From positions 4,402,001 through 4,466,000 of the forward strand of contig NZ_LT607753.1 of the NCBI RefSeq assembly GCF_900090295.1: a stretch of DNA of 64,000 nucleotides. The letters run 5' to 3'. This stretch comes from Micromonospora coxensis. GTDB taxonomy: Bacteria > Actinomycetota > Actinomycetes > Mycobacteriales > Micromonosporaceae. Each line of letters opens with the position of its first letter. Position 1 is the stretch's first letter. The notes beneath the pieces were generated by a model. That model had not been told where the DNA came from, did no database searches, and saw only the letters and a list, made by a program, of their open reading frames with translations. This document shows positions 36,888-45,024 of the stretch, piece after piece. The position numbers and the translations under genes are program-made.

Positions 36888-37936
36888 GCCGTTCCCTCCA
36901 GTGTCGGTGAGTCGGCCGTGCTGCCGGGTTGCGGCACCGTGCCGACGCCGAAGAAGGCCCGTCGGCGCAGTTGCGCCCACCGGCCCGCAGGCCCACGGTC
37001 GCGGCCCCGGACCTGGGTGCCGCTGACCTCGGTGCCCGCGTGCCGCGCCGCCTCCTGGGCGGCCTGCGGCAGCGAGCGTACGCCCTCACCACGGCCGAGG
37101 ACAGGTCTGCGTTCCTGGGCGGCGCCGAGGGCGGAGATGACGGTGGGCAGCAGCGCGGCGGCGGCGACGGCGTACCCCTCGGCGGAGGGGTGGAACCGGT
37201 CCCAGGCGAACATCCGGGTCGGTTCCGCCGCGAACCGGGGGCCGAGCAGGTCGCCGAGGGAGACCGTCCAGCCACCCGCCTCGACCACCGCGACCGTCTG
37301 GGCGGCGGCGAGCTGTCGGCTCCACCGTCGGGCCAGCCAGCGCAGCGGCGGCTGGATCGGCTGGATCGCGCCCAGGTCCGGGCAGGTGCCGACGACCACC
37401 TGGCAGCCGGCCGCGCGCAGCGTGCGGACCGCGTCGACCAGGTAGCGCACGGCCAGGCCGGGCGGGGTGCGGTTGGTGACGTCGTTGCCGCCGATCAGGA
37501 TCACCGCGATGTCCGGTCGGTGCTCCAACGCCGACTCGACCTGCGGCTTCAGCCCGGCCGACAGGGAGCCCACCACGGCGAAGCGGTGCAGCCGGACCTG
37601 CCGGTGCAGCCGGCGGGACAACCCGGTGGCGAGCAACGCGCCGAGCGTCTCCCGCCGCCGGTGCACGCCGTAGCTGGCGGCCGAGGAGTCGCCGAGGATC
37701 ACCATGGTCAGCGGTGGGCCGGGCAGCTTCACGCCGTAGACGCCGTCGCAGCGGGGCGGGGGCGCCTCGGCCATCGGGATGGTCCGCCGGGCCTGCCGGG
37801 CCTGCCCGAGCAGCACCCCGCCGGTCGCGACCACGGCCGCCGCGGTGGCGCCCGTGCCGATCGCCGCGGCCCGGGCGATCTGCCGCACGCGCTGCCAGCG
37901 CGGACCAACCGGTACGACGGAACCAGCGACCCCCAT
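36884..37936 (-). CDS. SGNH-fold hydrolase, membrane-anchored (paralogue 2)
   Basis: A 350-residue paralogue. An N-terminal anchor (about 22-45) and a short linker lead to the domain with MVILGDSSAASYG (nucleophile Ser), VVGSLSAG, ILIGGNDVTN and WDRFHPSAEGY. A C-terminal extension of about 75 residues is Arg/Pro-rich and unlike paralogue 1. ATG 37936 is used; GTG 37960 is an alternative. It is the first gene of the SGNH pair; a GATACT -10-like element precedes the ATG by 8 bases. Confidence 0.83.
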   Translation of the reverse strand: MGVAGSVVPVGPRWQRVRQIARAAAIGTGATAAAVVATGGVLLGQARQARRTIPMAEAPPPRCDGVYGVKLPGPPLTMVILGDSSAASYGVHRRRETLGALLATGLSRRLHRQVRLHRFAVVGSLSAGLKPQVESALEHRPDIAVILIGGNDVTNRTPPGLAVRYLVDAVRTLRAAGCQVVVGTCPDLGAIQPIQPPLRWLARRWSRQLAAAQTVAVVEAGGWTVSLGDLLGPRFAAEPTRMFAWDRFHPSAEGYAVAAAALLPTVISALGAAQERRPVLGRGEGVRSLPQAAQEAARHAGTEVSGTQVRGRDRGPAGRWAQLRRRAFFGVGTVPQPGSTADSPTLEGTA

Positions 37937-38109
37937 ACGGCGACAGTATCGCGCCGGCACGACACACCGCTGTCGTCGTACGTGCTGCCTGGTGGCTGAG
38001 GGACGACCGTTCTGGGTACCGGTGGGGGTGACGACGACGGGTCCCGGGGCGCGGGCGCCGAGGGCTTGCGGGCCCGCGTCACGCTGGGACCGGCGAGAGG
38101 GGCTGGACG

Positions 38110-38466
38110 ATGGGCAGGACGTTGAAGCGGAGCGCGGCCTTCACCGCGTTGGCGAGGGCGCTGGCGGCGGGTGCGCGGGGTGGCCCGTCGCTGGGTGCCC
38201 GGGTGGCCGCGCTGCCGCGGATGATCCGGGCGACCGCCCGGGGCGAGTACGACGGCGGTCTGCGGCTGGCGCTGATGGCGGCGGCGACGGCGTACGTCGT
38301 CTCCCCGGTCGACGTGGTGCCGGAGCTGTTCCTGACGGTCTTCGGCCTGCTGGACGACGCGGTCATGGTGACCTGGCTCGCCGGCAGCGTGCTGGCCGAG
38401 ACGGAGCGCTTCCTGGAGTGGGAGGCCGCGCGCCGTCCCGTGGTCCCCGGGCAGGTGATCGGCTGA
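38110..38466 (+). CDS. YkvA-like DUF1232 membrane protein
   Basis: A 118-residue protein. After a basic N-terminus (GRTLKRSAAFTALARAL) it contains the DUF1232 core LRLALMAAATAYVVSPVDVVPELFLTVFGLLDDAVMVTW, with the SPxDxxPE and GxLDDA motifs that define the family. Function unknown; members are small envelope-associated proteins. No coupled neighbour; 76 bases separate it from cbs. Confidence 0.88.
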   Translation: MGRTLKRSAAFTALARALAAGARGGPSLGARVAALPRMIRATARGEYDGGLRLALMAAATAYVVSPVDVVPELFLTVFGLLDDAVMVTWLAGSVLAETERFLEWEAARRPVVPGQVIG

Positions 38467-38542
38467 CGGGACGTACGCTGGGCGGCGAAGCAAACGTCTG
38501 CCCGGCAGCCGACGCCGGCGCCGCAACGAAGGGCACAACGAG

Positions 38543-39913
38543 GTGCAGTACTACGACAACGTCGTCGACATGATCGGCAACACCCCGCTGGTACGGCTAC
38601 GCAACGTCACCAAGGGCATCCGGGCGACCGTGCTGGCGAAGGTGGAGTACCTCAACCCGGGCGGTTCGGTGAAGGACCGGATCGCGCTGCGGATGGTGGA
38701 GGACGCCGAGGCCGCCGGCATCCTGAAGCCGGGCGGCACGATCGTCGAGCCGACCAGCGGCAACACCGGCGTCGGGCTGGCCCTGGTGGCCCAGCTCAAG
38801 GGCTACAAGTGCGTCTTCGTCTGCCCGGACAAGGTCAGCCAGGACAAGCAGGACGTGCTGCGGGCCTACGGCGCCGAGGTGGTGGTCTGCCCGACCGCCG
38901 TCGCGCCGGAGGACCCCCGCTCGTACTACAACGTCTCCGACCGGCTGGCCCGGGAGATCCCCGGCGCGTGGAAGCCCAACCAGTACGCCAACCCGGCTAA
39001 CCCGCGGTCGCACTACGAGACCACCGGCCCGGAGCTGTGGAAGCAGACCGAGGGGGCGATGACCCACTTCGTCGCGGGCGTCGGCACCGGCGGCACCATC
39101 TCCGGCATCGGCCGCTACCTCAAGGAGGCGTCCGAGGGCCGGGTCAAGGTCATCGGGGCGGACCCGGAGGGCTCGGTCTACTCCGGCGGCACCGGCCGGC
39201 CGTACCTGGTCGAGGGCGTCGGTGAGGACTTCTGGCCGGAGACGTACGACCGGGGTGTCGCCGACGAGATCATCGAGGTCTCGGACAAGGCGTCCTTCGA
39301 GATGACCCGGCGGCTGGCCCGCGAGGAGGGCCTGCTGGTCGGCGGCTCCTGCGGCATGGCCGTGGTCGCGGCGCTGGAGGTGGCCCGCACGGCCGGCCCG
39401 GACGACGTGGTCGTGGTGCTGCTGCCGGACAGCGGCAAGGGCTACCTGTCGAAGATCTTCAACGACGACTGGATGGCCCGGTACGGCTTCCTGGACAACT
39501 CCGGCACCGAGCCGACGGTCGCCGACGCGCTGGCGAGCAAGCCGGGCGGCCTGCCCGAGCTGGTGCACGTGCACCCGACCGAGACGGTCCGCGACGCCAT
39601 CGACTACATGCGCGAGTACGGCGTCTCCCAGCTCCCGGTGCTCAAGGCCGAGCCGCCGGTCGTCACCGGCGAGGTGGCCGGCTCGATCGCCGAGCGGGAC
39701 CTGCTCGACGCGCTCTTCACCGGCCAGGCGCACCTGCACGACACCATCGAGCGGCACATGGCCGAGCCGCTGCCGATGATCGGCGGCGGCCAGCCGGTGA
39801 GCGAGGCGGTCAACCTGCTGGAGAAGTCCGACGCGGCGCTGGTGCTGGTCGACGGCAAGCCCCGGGGCGTGCTCACCCGGCAGGACCTGCTCGCCCACCT
39901 CGGCGCGCGCTGA
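38543..39913 (+). CDS. cbs: Cystathionine beta-synthase
   Basis: A 456-residue PLP enzyme condensing homocysteine and serine to cystathionine, the first step of the transsulfuration route to cysteine. PLP Lys44 in NPGGSVKDRI, SGNTGVGLALVAQ, GTGGTISGIGRYLKE and SCGMAVV are present. Two CBS domains occupy the C-terminus (about 335-456: VHVHPTETVRDAIDYMREYGVSQLPVL and a second with GVLTRQDLLAHL). No heme-binding N-terminal extension is present. GTG 38543 is the start. The gamma-lyase/synthase partner is at 53408. Confidence 0.94.
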   Translation: MQYYDNVVDMIGNTPLVRLRNVTKGIRATVLAKVEYLNPGGSVKDRIALRMVEDAEAAGILKPGGTIVEPTSGNTGVGLALVAQLKGYKCVFVCPDKVSQDKQDVLRAYGAEVVVCPTAVAPEDPRSYYNVSDRLAREIPGAWKPNQYANPANPRSHYETTGPELWKQTEGAMTHFVAGVGTGGTISGIGRYLKEASEGRVKVIGADPEGSVYSGGTGRPYLVEGVGEDFWPETYDRGVADEIIEVSDKASFEMTRRLAREEGLLVGGSCGMAVVAALEVARTAGPDDVVVVLLPDSGKGYLSKIFNDDWMARYGFLDNSGTEPTVADALASKPGGLPELVHVHPTETVRDAIDYMREYGVSQLPVLKAEPPVVTGEVAGSIAERDLLDALFTGQAHLHDTIERHMAEPLPMIGGGQPVSEAVNLLEKSDAALVLVDGKPRGVLTRQDLLAHLGAR

Positions 39914-39923
39914 CCCGAACTCC

Positions 39924-39960
39924 GTCAGGGCCCCTTCCGGACGCCGGGAGGGGCCCTGAC
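39924..39960. terminator. Bidirectional hairpin between cbs and an acetyltransferase gene
   Basis: GTCAGGGCCCC (39924-39934) pairs with 39950-39960; an inner CTTCCGG/CCGGGAG extends it to about 18 bp with one T-G wobble and an ACG loop. It lies between two convergent genes. Confidence 0.85.
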
Positions 39961-39964
39961 GTCG

Positions 39965-40474
39965 TCAGAGCAGTCGGGCGTACCGGAGCTGGGGCGCGGC
40001 GACCGGGCCGACGTGGTCCTCGCGTACCGCCCCGGTGGCCGTCCAGCCGCCGCGCCGGTAGAAGCGCCGGGCGTGGCTGTTCTGCCGCAGCACCCAGAGC
40101 ACGGCGCGGGACCAGCCCCGCGCGCGCATCGCGTCCAGCGCGTCGACCATCAGAACCCGGCCGGTGCCCCGGCCCCGCTCGTCCGGCTCCAGGTGGATGG
40201 CGCTGAGCAGGCCGGTGGCGGGGTCGCCCTCGTCGTCCGGGCCGAGGTAGCTGAAGCCGACGAGCCGCCCGTCCCGTTCGGCCACGGTCATCCGGTGGTC
40301 GTCGCGCTCCCAGCCCCACCGCTCGACCCAGTAGGCCCCCATCGCCTGCGCCGAGGGCTCGGCCAGCGCCTCGGGCGGCAGGAACGACGAGTACGCCGCC
40401 ACCCGGGAGCGCTGGTGCAGGGCGCCGACCGCCAACAGGTCGTCGACGGTCGCGGGGCGTAGCGTGACGGTCAC
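39965..40474 (-). CDS. GNAT-family N-acetyltransferase
   Basis: A 169-residue acetyltransferase. GNAT features: [21 protein letters not shown] at the N-terminus, the strand [21 protein letters not shown] with acetyl-CoA motif RGRGTG, and [17 protein letters not shown] near the end, the classical NxxAxxFYxxxGF motif. Substrate unknown. GTG 40474 overlaps the rnz stop (GTGA), so it is translationally coupled to rnz, an unusual pair. Confidence 0.85.
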   Translation of the reverse strand: MTVTLRPATVDDLLAVGALHQRSRVAAYSSFLPPEALAEPSAQAMGAYWVERWGWERDDHRMTVAERDGRLVGFSYLGPDDEGDPATGLLSAIHLEPDERGRGTGRVLMVDALDAMRARGWSRAVLWVLRQNSHARRFYRRGGWTATGAVREDHVGPVAAPQLRYARLL

Positions 40475-41400
40475 CCGGCCGAGGCTACCCGCCGGGGCGG
40501 GACCGGCACGGTGCTCAGGTCCTCGGCGACCACCAGCTCGCCGGCGAAGTGCTCCCGCGCCTCGTCGGCGAAGCGACGCGGGTCGGCGTACCGCTGGGAG
40601 AAGTGGGTGAGCACGAGGGTGCGTACCCCCGACTCGGTGGCCACCCGCGCGGCCTGCGCGGCGGTCAGGTGGCCGACCTCGGCGGCCAGCGCGGCCTCCG
40701 ACTCCAGGAAGGTCGACTCGATGACCAGCAGGTCGGCGTGCTCGGCGAGGGCGTACACCCCGTCGCAGAGGCCGGTGTCCATCACGAAGGCGAACCGCTG
40801 GCCCGGCCGGGTCACGCTCACCTCGGCCCGGGTGACGCGGTGCCCGTCGAGGTCCAGGTGGCCGGCGCGGAGCAGGTCGCCGACGGCCGGGCCGGCGATG
40901 CCGTACGCGGCCAGCCGCTCCGGCAGCACCCGCCAGCCGTCCGGCTCGATCAGCCGGTAGCCGTACGTCTCGATCGGGTGCCGCAGCCGGCGGGCCTCCA
41001 GCGTGCCGACGCCCAGGGCGATCCGCTGCCCGTCCGCCTCGATCGGCTCGACGGCCAGCTCGGCGGTCTCGTAGAAGCTCGACGCGTGCCGCAGCCGGGC
41101 GAAGTACTCCGCGCCACCGGCCGGGAAGTGCACCGCCACCGGCCTGGTGACCCGGTCCAGGGAGAGCCGCTGGATGGTGCCGGGCAGGCCGAGGCAGTGG
41201 TCGCCGTGGAAGTGGGTGACGCAGATCCGGGTCAGGTCGGTGGCGGTGACCCCGGTGTGCAGCAGTTGCCGCTGGCTGCCCTCGCCCGGGTCGAAGAGGA
41301 TCACCTCGTCGTCCCAGCGCAGCACGTACCCGTTGTGGTTGCGCAGCCGGGTCGGCGCCTGGCTGGCCGTCCCGAGCACCACCAGCTCGCGCATCGACAC
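40471..41400 (-). CDS. rnz: Ribonuclease Z
   Basis: A 309-residue metallo-beta-lactamase-fold endonuclease that matures the 3' end of tRNA precursors. Motifs: [11 protein letters not shown], the Zn-binding [22 protein letters not shown] with the family Asp, and [12 protein letters not shown] with His near the C-terminus. GTG 41400 is chosen because AGGAGA (41411-41406) lies 5 bases upstream; ATG 41394 is the alternative. A 248-base leader with a short ORF precedes it, and an acetyltransferase gene is coupled downstream. Confidence 0.95.
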   Translation of the reverse strand: MSMRELVVLGTASQAPTRLRNHNGYVLRWDDEVILFDPGEGSQRQLLHTGVTATDLTRICVTHFHGDHCLGLPGTIQRLSLDRVTRPVAVHFPAGGAEYFARLRHASSFYETAELAVEPIEADGQRIALGVGTLEARRLRHPIETYGYRLIEPDGWRVLPERLAAYGIAGPAVGDLLRAGHLDLDGHRVTRAEVSVTRPGQRFAFVMDTGLCDGVYALAEHADLLVIESTFLESEAALAAEVGHLTAAQAARVATESGVRTLVLTHFSQRYADPRRFADEAREHFAGELVVAEDLSTVPVPPRRVASAG

Positions 41401-41648
41401 CGGAATCTCCTGGGTATGAAGCGACCCCCGGGGCTTCCGCGCTGACGCGCGGGCCGGCTGGACTGGGCCGGCACCCCGGGGGTCGGGTGGCTGTCGTGGT
41501 TTCGCCGCACCGCTGCCACACGGTCTCGACGATGGAGCTGTGCCCGCCTCGCGGCGGACGGGTTTTCACTGTCGAGGACAGCGGCTAGCGGACAGCCACC
41601 TCACGAGTCCGATTGCTATACAAGTCTGGACCACCTCCTTTCCCGTGT
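41401..41648 (-). promoter_or_regulatory. Structured 5' leader of rnz
   Basis: The sequence between the probable promoter and the rnz start. On the transcript, GGUGGCUGUC (from 41600 to 41591) can pair perfectly with GACAGCCACC (from 41495 to 41486). Directly after that, arms 41485-41474 and 41433-41422 pair over 12 bases, enclosing 40 bases with smaller hairpins. The first arm overlaps the end of a 12-codon ORF, so its translation would compete with the long stem. No known riboswitch class was recognised. Confidence 0.55.
41585..41623 (-). CDS. 12-codon leader ORF upstream of rnz
   Basis: From TTG 41623 to TAG (41587-41585), encoding MYSNRTREVAVR. A strong Shine-Dalgarno (AAGGAGGTGG, 41640-41631) precedes it, with about 10 bases to the TTG. 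There is no other obvious start for that ribosome-binding site. The peptide is too short for domains. I cannot name it and could not search for homologues. Confidence 0.5.
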   Translation of the reverse strand: MYSNRTREVAVR

Positions 41649-41654
41649 ACGGCC

Positions 41655-41684
41655 ACGCTATCCACTCCCGCCGGGGGCCGGCAA
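41655..41684 (-). promoter_or_regulatory. Candidate promoter for the rnz leader
   Basis: On the minus strand TTGCCG (41684-41679) and TAGCGT (41660-41655) are separated by 18 bases, predicting a transcript start near 41648 just upstream of the leader Shine-Dalgarno. Confidence 0.45.
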
Positions 41685-41894
41685 CGGATTTCGATCACAG
41701 GGTCGGAGCGGGAATGCCCGGCGGACGCCCGTCGCGGTCTGCCGGCGGTCACCGCCCCGGTGCCGGTGGGGCTGTCCCTGCTCCTGGGGCGGGTGGCGGT
41801 GACCGGGGCAGCCCCGCGGTGGCGGACGTCGCCCAGCAGCAGATGCTTCAACCCGGTGTGTCCCGGCCAGGGCCGCCTCCACCCGGGTCGCGGG

Positions 41895-41974
41895 CGCTAC
41901 GGACTTGAGTACAAATCTGGCTCGCCGGTCCGCTCGTCACCGGCCGATTCACATTCGTACTCAAGTCCGTAGCG
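41895..41974. repeat. 18-bp perfect inverted repeat with 44-base spacer
   Basis: CGCTACGGACTTGAGTAC (41895-41912) recurs as its exact complement at 41957-41974. The surrounding 250 bases (41700-42020) hold no gene I can support. The arm's minus-strand reading CCAGATTTGTAC resembles the rnz leader start CCAGACTTGTAT. Confidence 0.8.
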
Positions 41975-42020
41975 TCGGAAGGGCGGGTCGTGTCCCCGTG
42001 GGTGCGGGGAGGCGTGGCGC

Positions 42021-43196
42021 TCAGTCGATGCCGATCGGGCCCTCGCGGGGGCCCTCCTCACTGGCCGGCTGCACCGCCAGCGACGGGAAGTCGGCCAGGT
42101 CGCCCTCGGGCTCGGCGTCCCACTCCGGGAAGACCAGATCGCTCTGGAGGTAGAGGCAGAGCAGTTGGGTGAGGTGGCGCAGCCCGTCCAGGTGGGTGCG
42201 CTCGTGGCCGTGGGTGGCGTCCACCCCGAAGCCGAGCAGCGCCACCCGGGCGTGCGCGCCCGCCTCGACCGCCGCCGCCACGTCCGAGCGGTAGTACTCG
42301 AAGACGTCGCGGACCAGTTCGACCCCGTGCTCCTTCGCGATCGAGGCGAGGTTGCGGGTCAGGTGGTAGTCGAACGGGCCCACGCCGTCGCCCATCGCCA
42401 GGGTGGCGGCGTGTTCCCGGGACTGCTGGCCGGGGGCGACCACCGCCGCGTCCACCGAGACGATCTCGGCGACGTCCGGGTCGAGGCCGTGGCTGGCGCC
42501 GTGGCCGATCTCCTCGGTGACGGTGACCAGCAGGTGGGCGGTGACCACCGGAGTGATCCCGGCGTCCACGAGCGCCTTGAGCGCGGTCAGCACCGCGGCC
42601 ACGCCGGCCTTGTCGTCCAGGTGCCGCGACTTGACGTACCCGGACGGGGTGATCATCGGGTTCGGCAGGAACGCCACGAAGTCGCCCGCGTCGATGCCGA
42701 GCGCGCGCAGGCCGGCGATGTCCTCGACCGGCTCGTCCACCCGCACCTCGACCTGCTCCCAGCCGACGCCCTGGAGGTCGACCGCCTCGTTGTAGCGGTG
42801 CCCGCTGGCCTTGAGCGGGAGCACCTGGCCGGTGATCACCCGGTCCAGGTCGTCGGTGAAGATCCGCACGTGCGCGCCCTCGGCGAACCGGGCGCTGTGC
42901 GTGCCGATGGTCTTCAGCTCCAGCCGGCCGTTCTCCTTGAGCCGCTTCACCATGCCGCCGATGGTGTCGGTGTGCACCACGATCGCCCGGTCGGCCCCGG
43001 TCTGCCGAGGGCCGGGCAGGCAGGCGCTGAGCGCCCCGCGCCGGGTCAGCGTCGACGGGATCCCGAGGGCGGAGAGGCGCTCGCCCACGTACTGCTGCAC
43101 GTGGTCGGTACGCCCCGACGGGCTGGGGATCTCCAGCAGCTCCAGCAGCACCTGGCGCAGGTAGTCCAGGTCGATCTCCAAGGGCTTCGGGCTCAC
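42021..43196 (-). CDS. M42-family peptidase of the NAGGN osmoprotectant system
   Basis: A 391-residue metallopeptidase of the M42/M20 fold. Metal and catalytic residues: HTDTIGGM (His-Asp), the bridging Asp in SRHLDDKAG, Glu-Glu in TVTEEIGHGAS, SVDAAV (Asp) and His near THGHERTH. Insertions and the close linkage to ngg and asnO identify the peptidase that accompanies NAGGN genes; it may trim or recycle the dipeptide. GTG 43196 overlaps the ngg stop (GTGA). Last gene of the operon. Confidence 0.9.
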   Translation of the reverse strand: MSPKPLEIDLDYLRQVLLELLEIPSPSGRTDHVQQYVGERLSALGIPSTLTRRGALSACLPGPRQTGADRAIVVHTDTIGGMVKRLKENGRLELKTIGTHSARFAEGAHVRIFTDDLDRVITGQVLPLKASGHRYNEAVDLQGVGWEQVEVRVDEPVEDIAGLRALGIDAGDFVAFLPNPMITPSGYVKSRHLDDKAGVAAVLTALKALVDAGITPVVTAHLLVTVTEEIGHGASHGLDPDVAEIVSVDAAVVAPGQQSREHAATLAMGDGVGPFDYHLTRNLASIAKEHGVELVRDVFEYYRSDVAAAVEAGAHARVALLGFGVDATHGHERTHLDGLRHLTQLLCLYLQSDLVFPEWDAEPEGDLADFPSLAVQPASEEGPREGPIGID

Positions 43197-45022
43197 GCCA
43201 CGCCTCCCGGCCCGGCGGGACTCCACAGCCGCTGCGGCGCCCGGGTGCCGGGGAAGAGCAGGTCCACGAAACGCTCGGCGGTCGGCTGGGGCTCGTGGTT
43301 GGCCAGCCCCGGCCGTTCGTTCGCCTCGATGAAGACGTGCTCGGGTCGATCGGGGGAGGGCACGAGCAGGTCGAGCCCGGTCACCGGGATGTCCAGTGCC
43401 CGGCTCGCCGTCACGCAGGCCTCGGCGATCGCGGGGTGCAGGTCGGCCGTCACGTCGTGGATCGTCCCACCGGTGTGCAGGTTCGCGGTGCGCCGCACCG
43501 CCAGCACCTGCCCCTCGGGCAGCACGTCGTGCATCCGGTGGCCGGCCTCCGCCACCACCTCGCGGGTCATGTCGTCGATCGGGATGCGCGACTCGCCCCC
43601 GGTCGCGGCGGCCCGCCGCCGGCTCTGCCGCTCGATCAGCTCGGTGACGTCGTGGACACCGTCCCCGGTGACCTGCGCCGGCCGGCGCACCGCCGCCGCC
43701 ACCACCTCGTGGTCGATGACGACGACCCGCAGGTCCTCGCCGGCGCGCATCTCCTCGATCAGCACGTCGGGGCAGAACCGCCGGGCCAGCTGCACCGCCG
43801 CGGTCAGCGCCTGCGGCGTCCGTACGCCGACGGTGATGCCGTTGCCCTGCTCGCCCCGGGCCGGCTTGACCACGACCGGACCGACGTCCTCCAGGAAGGC
43901 CAGGTCGTCCGGCTCGCCGGTGGCGGTCCGCCCGCGCGGCACCGACAGCCCCGCCTCGGTGAGGATGCGCCGGGTGACCCGTTTGTCGTCGCAGCGGCTC
44001 ATCGCCACCGCCGAGGTCAGCTCCGACAGCGACTCGCGGGTGTGGATCGTCCGGCCGCCGTTGCTCAGCCGCAGCTCGCCCCAGTGCGCGTCGGTCACCT
44101 CCACCCGGATCCCACGCCGCATCGCCTCGTCGGCGACGATCTTCGCGTACGGGTTGAGCTCGTCGTAGCCCTCCGGGGCGGCGGGCAGGAAGAGCCGCTC
44201 GTTGATCGGGTTCTTCCGCTTGACGCAGAGCGTGTTGGTGCGGTGGAAGCCCAGCCGCTCGTAGAGCCGGATCGCGCCGGAGTTCTCCGCCAGCACCGAC
44301 AGGTCGACGAAGGCGCGGCCGCGCTCGTCCAGCCGGTCGGCCAGCGCGGTGAGCAGCGCCTGGCCGGTGCCGGGCGGCGCGGTGTTGAAGTCGACGGTCA
44401 GGCACCAGAGGCTGGCACCGTTCTCCGGGTCGGCGAAGACCGCCCCGTGGTCCACCCCGGTGATGGTGCCGACGATCTCGCCGGTGCTCCCCTCGGCGAC
44501 CAGATGCAGGAAGCGGTCGGTGCGGGCGTTGTCCACCAGCACCTCGACCGGCGCGGTGACCATGCCGTTGCACGCGTAGATCCGGTTCACCGCGTCCGCG
44601 TCGTCGGCGTCGCGCAGCGGGCGGATCACCAGCCCCGGGACCTCGCCGCCGTCGTCGATGGCCGCCGGCCGCCGCTCGCCCAGCGGCAGCCGGTAGGTCA
44701 GCGACGGGTCGATGAACAGCTCGTCGGGGAGCCGGGAGACCAGCACGTGCGGGTCGCGCAGGTAGATGCAGATGTCCCGGGCGCCGGCCGCCTCGGAGCG
44801 CAGCACGTCCGCCACCTCCGCCGGGTCGGTGAAGGTCTGCCCGAAGACCAGCCGACCCCAGCCGCAGTCCAGCACCACGTCCGCCGGGCCGGTGCCCCGC
44901 TCGCGGGGCTCGGGCGCGCCGGGAGCGACCGGATCGCCGCCGGGGCCGACCCGCTCGCGGCGTCGTCCCAGCACCCGCTCCCGGTCCGTACGGGCGGCTC
45001 CGGTCGCCAACGTCTCGGTCAC
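43193..45022 (-). CDS. ngg: N-acetylglutaminylglutamine synthetase (GNAT + ATP-grasp fusion)
   Basis: A 609-residue two-domain enzyme. A GNAT domain (about 125-275; IRPLRDADDADAVNRI, PPGTGQALLTAL, LAENSGAIRLYERLGFHRT) is followed by an ATP-grasp ligase (about 300-600; KRVTRRILTEAGLSVPRG, VVVKPARGEQGNGITVGV, DLRVVVIDHEVVAAAVRR, FIEANERPGL). It acetylates glutamine and joins a second glutamine, giving the N-acetylglutaminylglutamine precursor. It starts 2 bases after the asnO stop. A 75-residue N-terminal stretch precedes the GNAT domain. Confidence 0.92.
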   Translation of the reverse strand: MTETLATGAARTDRERVLGRRRERVGPGGDPVAPGAPEPRERGTGPADVVLDCGWGRLVFGQTFTDPAEVADVLRSEAAGARDICIYLRDPHVLVSRLPDELFIDPSLTYRLPLGERRPAAIDDGGEVPGLVIRPLRDADDADAVNRIYACNGMVTAPVEVLVDNARTDRFLHLVAEGSTGEIVGTITGVDHGAVFADPENGASLWCLTVDFNTAPPGTGQALLTALADRLDERGRAFVDLSVLAENSGAIRLYERLGFHRTNTLCVKRKNPINERLFLPAAPEGYDELNPYAKIVADEAMRRGIRVEVTDAHWGELRLSNGGRTIHTRESLSELTSAVAMSRCDDKRVTRRILTEAGLSVPRGRTATGEPDDLAFLEDVGPVVVKPARGEQGNGITVGVRTPQALTAAVQLARRFCPDVLIEEMRAGEDLRVVVIDHEVVAAAVRRPAQVTGDGVHDVTELIERQSRRRAAATGGESRIPIDDMTREVVAEAGHRMHDVLPEGQVLAVRRTANLHTGGTIHDVTADLHPAIAEACVTASRALDIPVTGLDLLVPSPDRPEHVFIEANERPGLANHEPQPTAERFVDLLFPGTRAPQRLWSPAGPGGVA

Positions 45023-45024
45023 GG

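Noticed and set aside
41540..41908. A 122-codon plus-strand frame in the region between rnz and the M42 peptidase
   Set aside because: Pro/Gly/Arg-rich, no ribosome-binding site or recognisable domain; it overlaps the rnz leader promoter.
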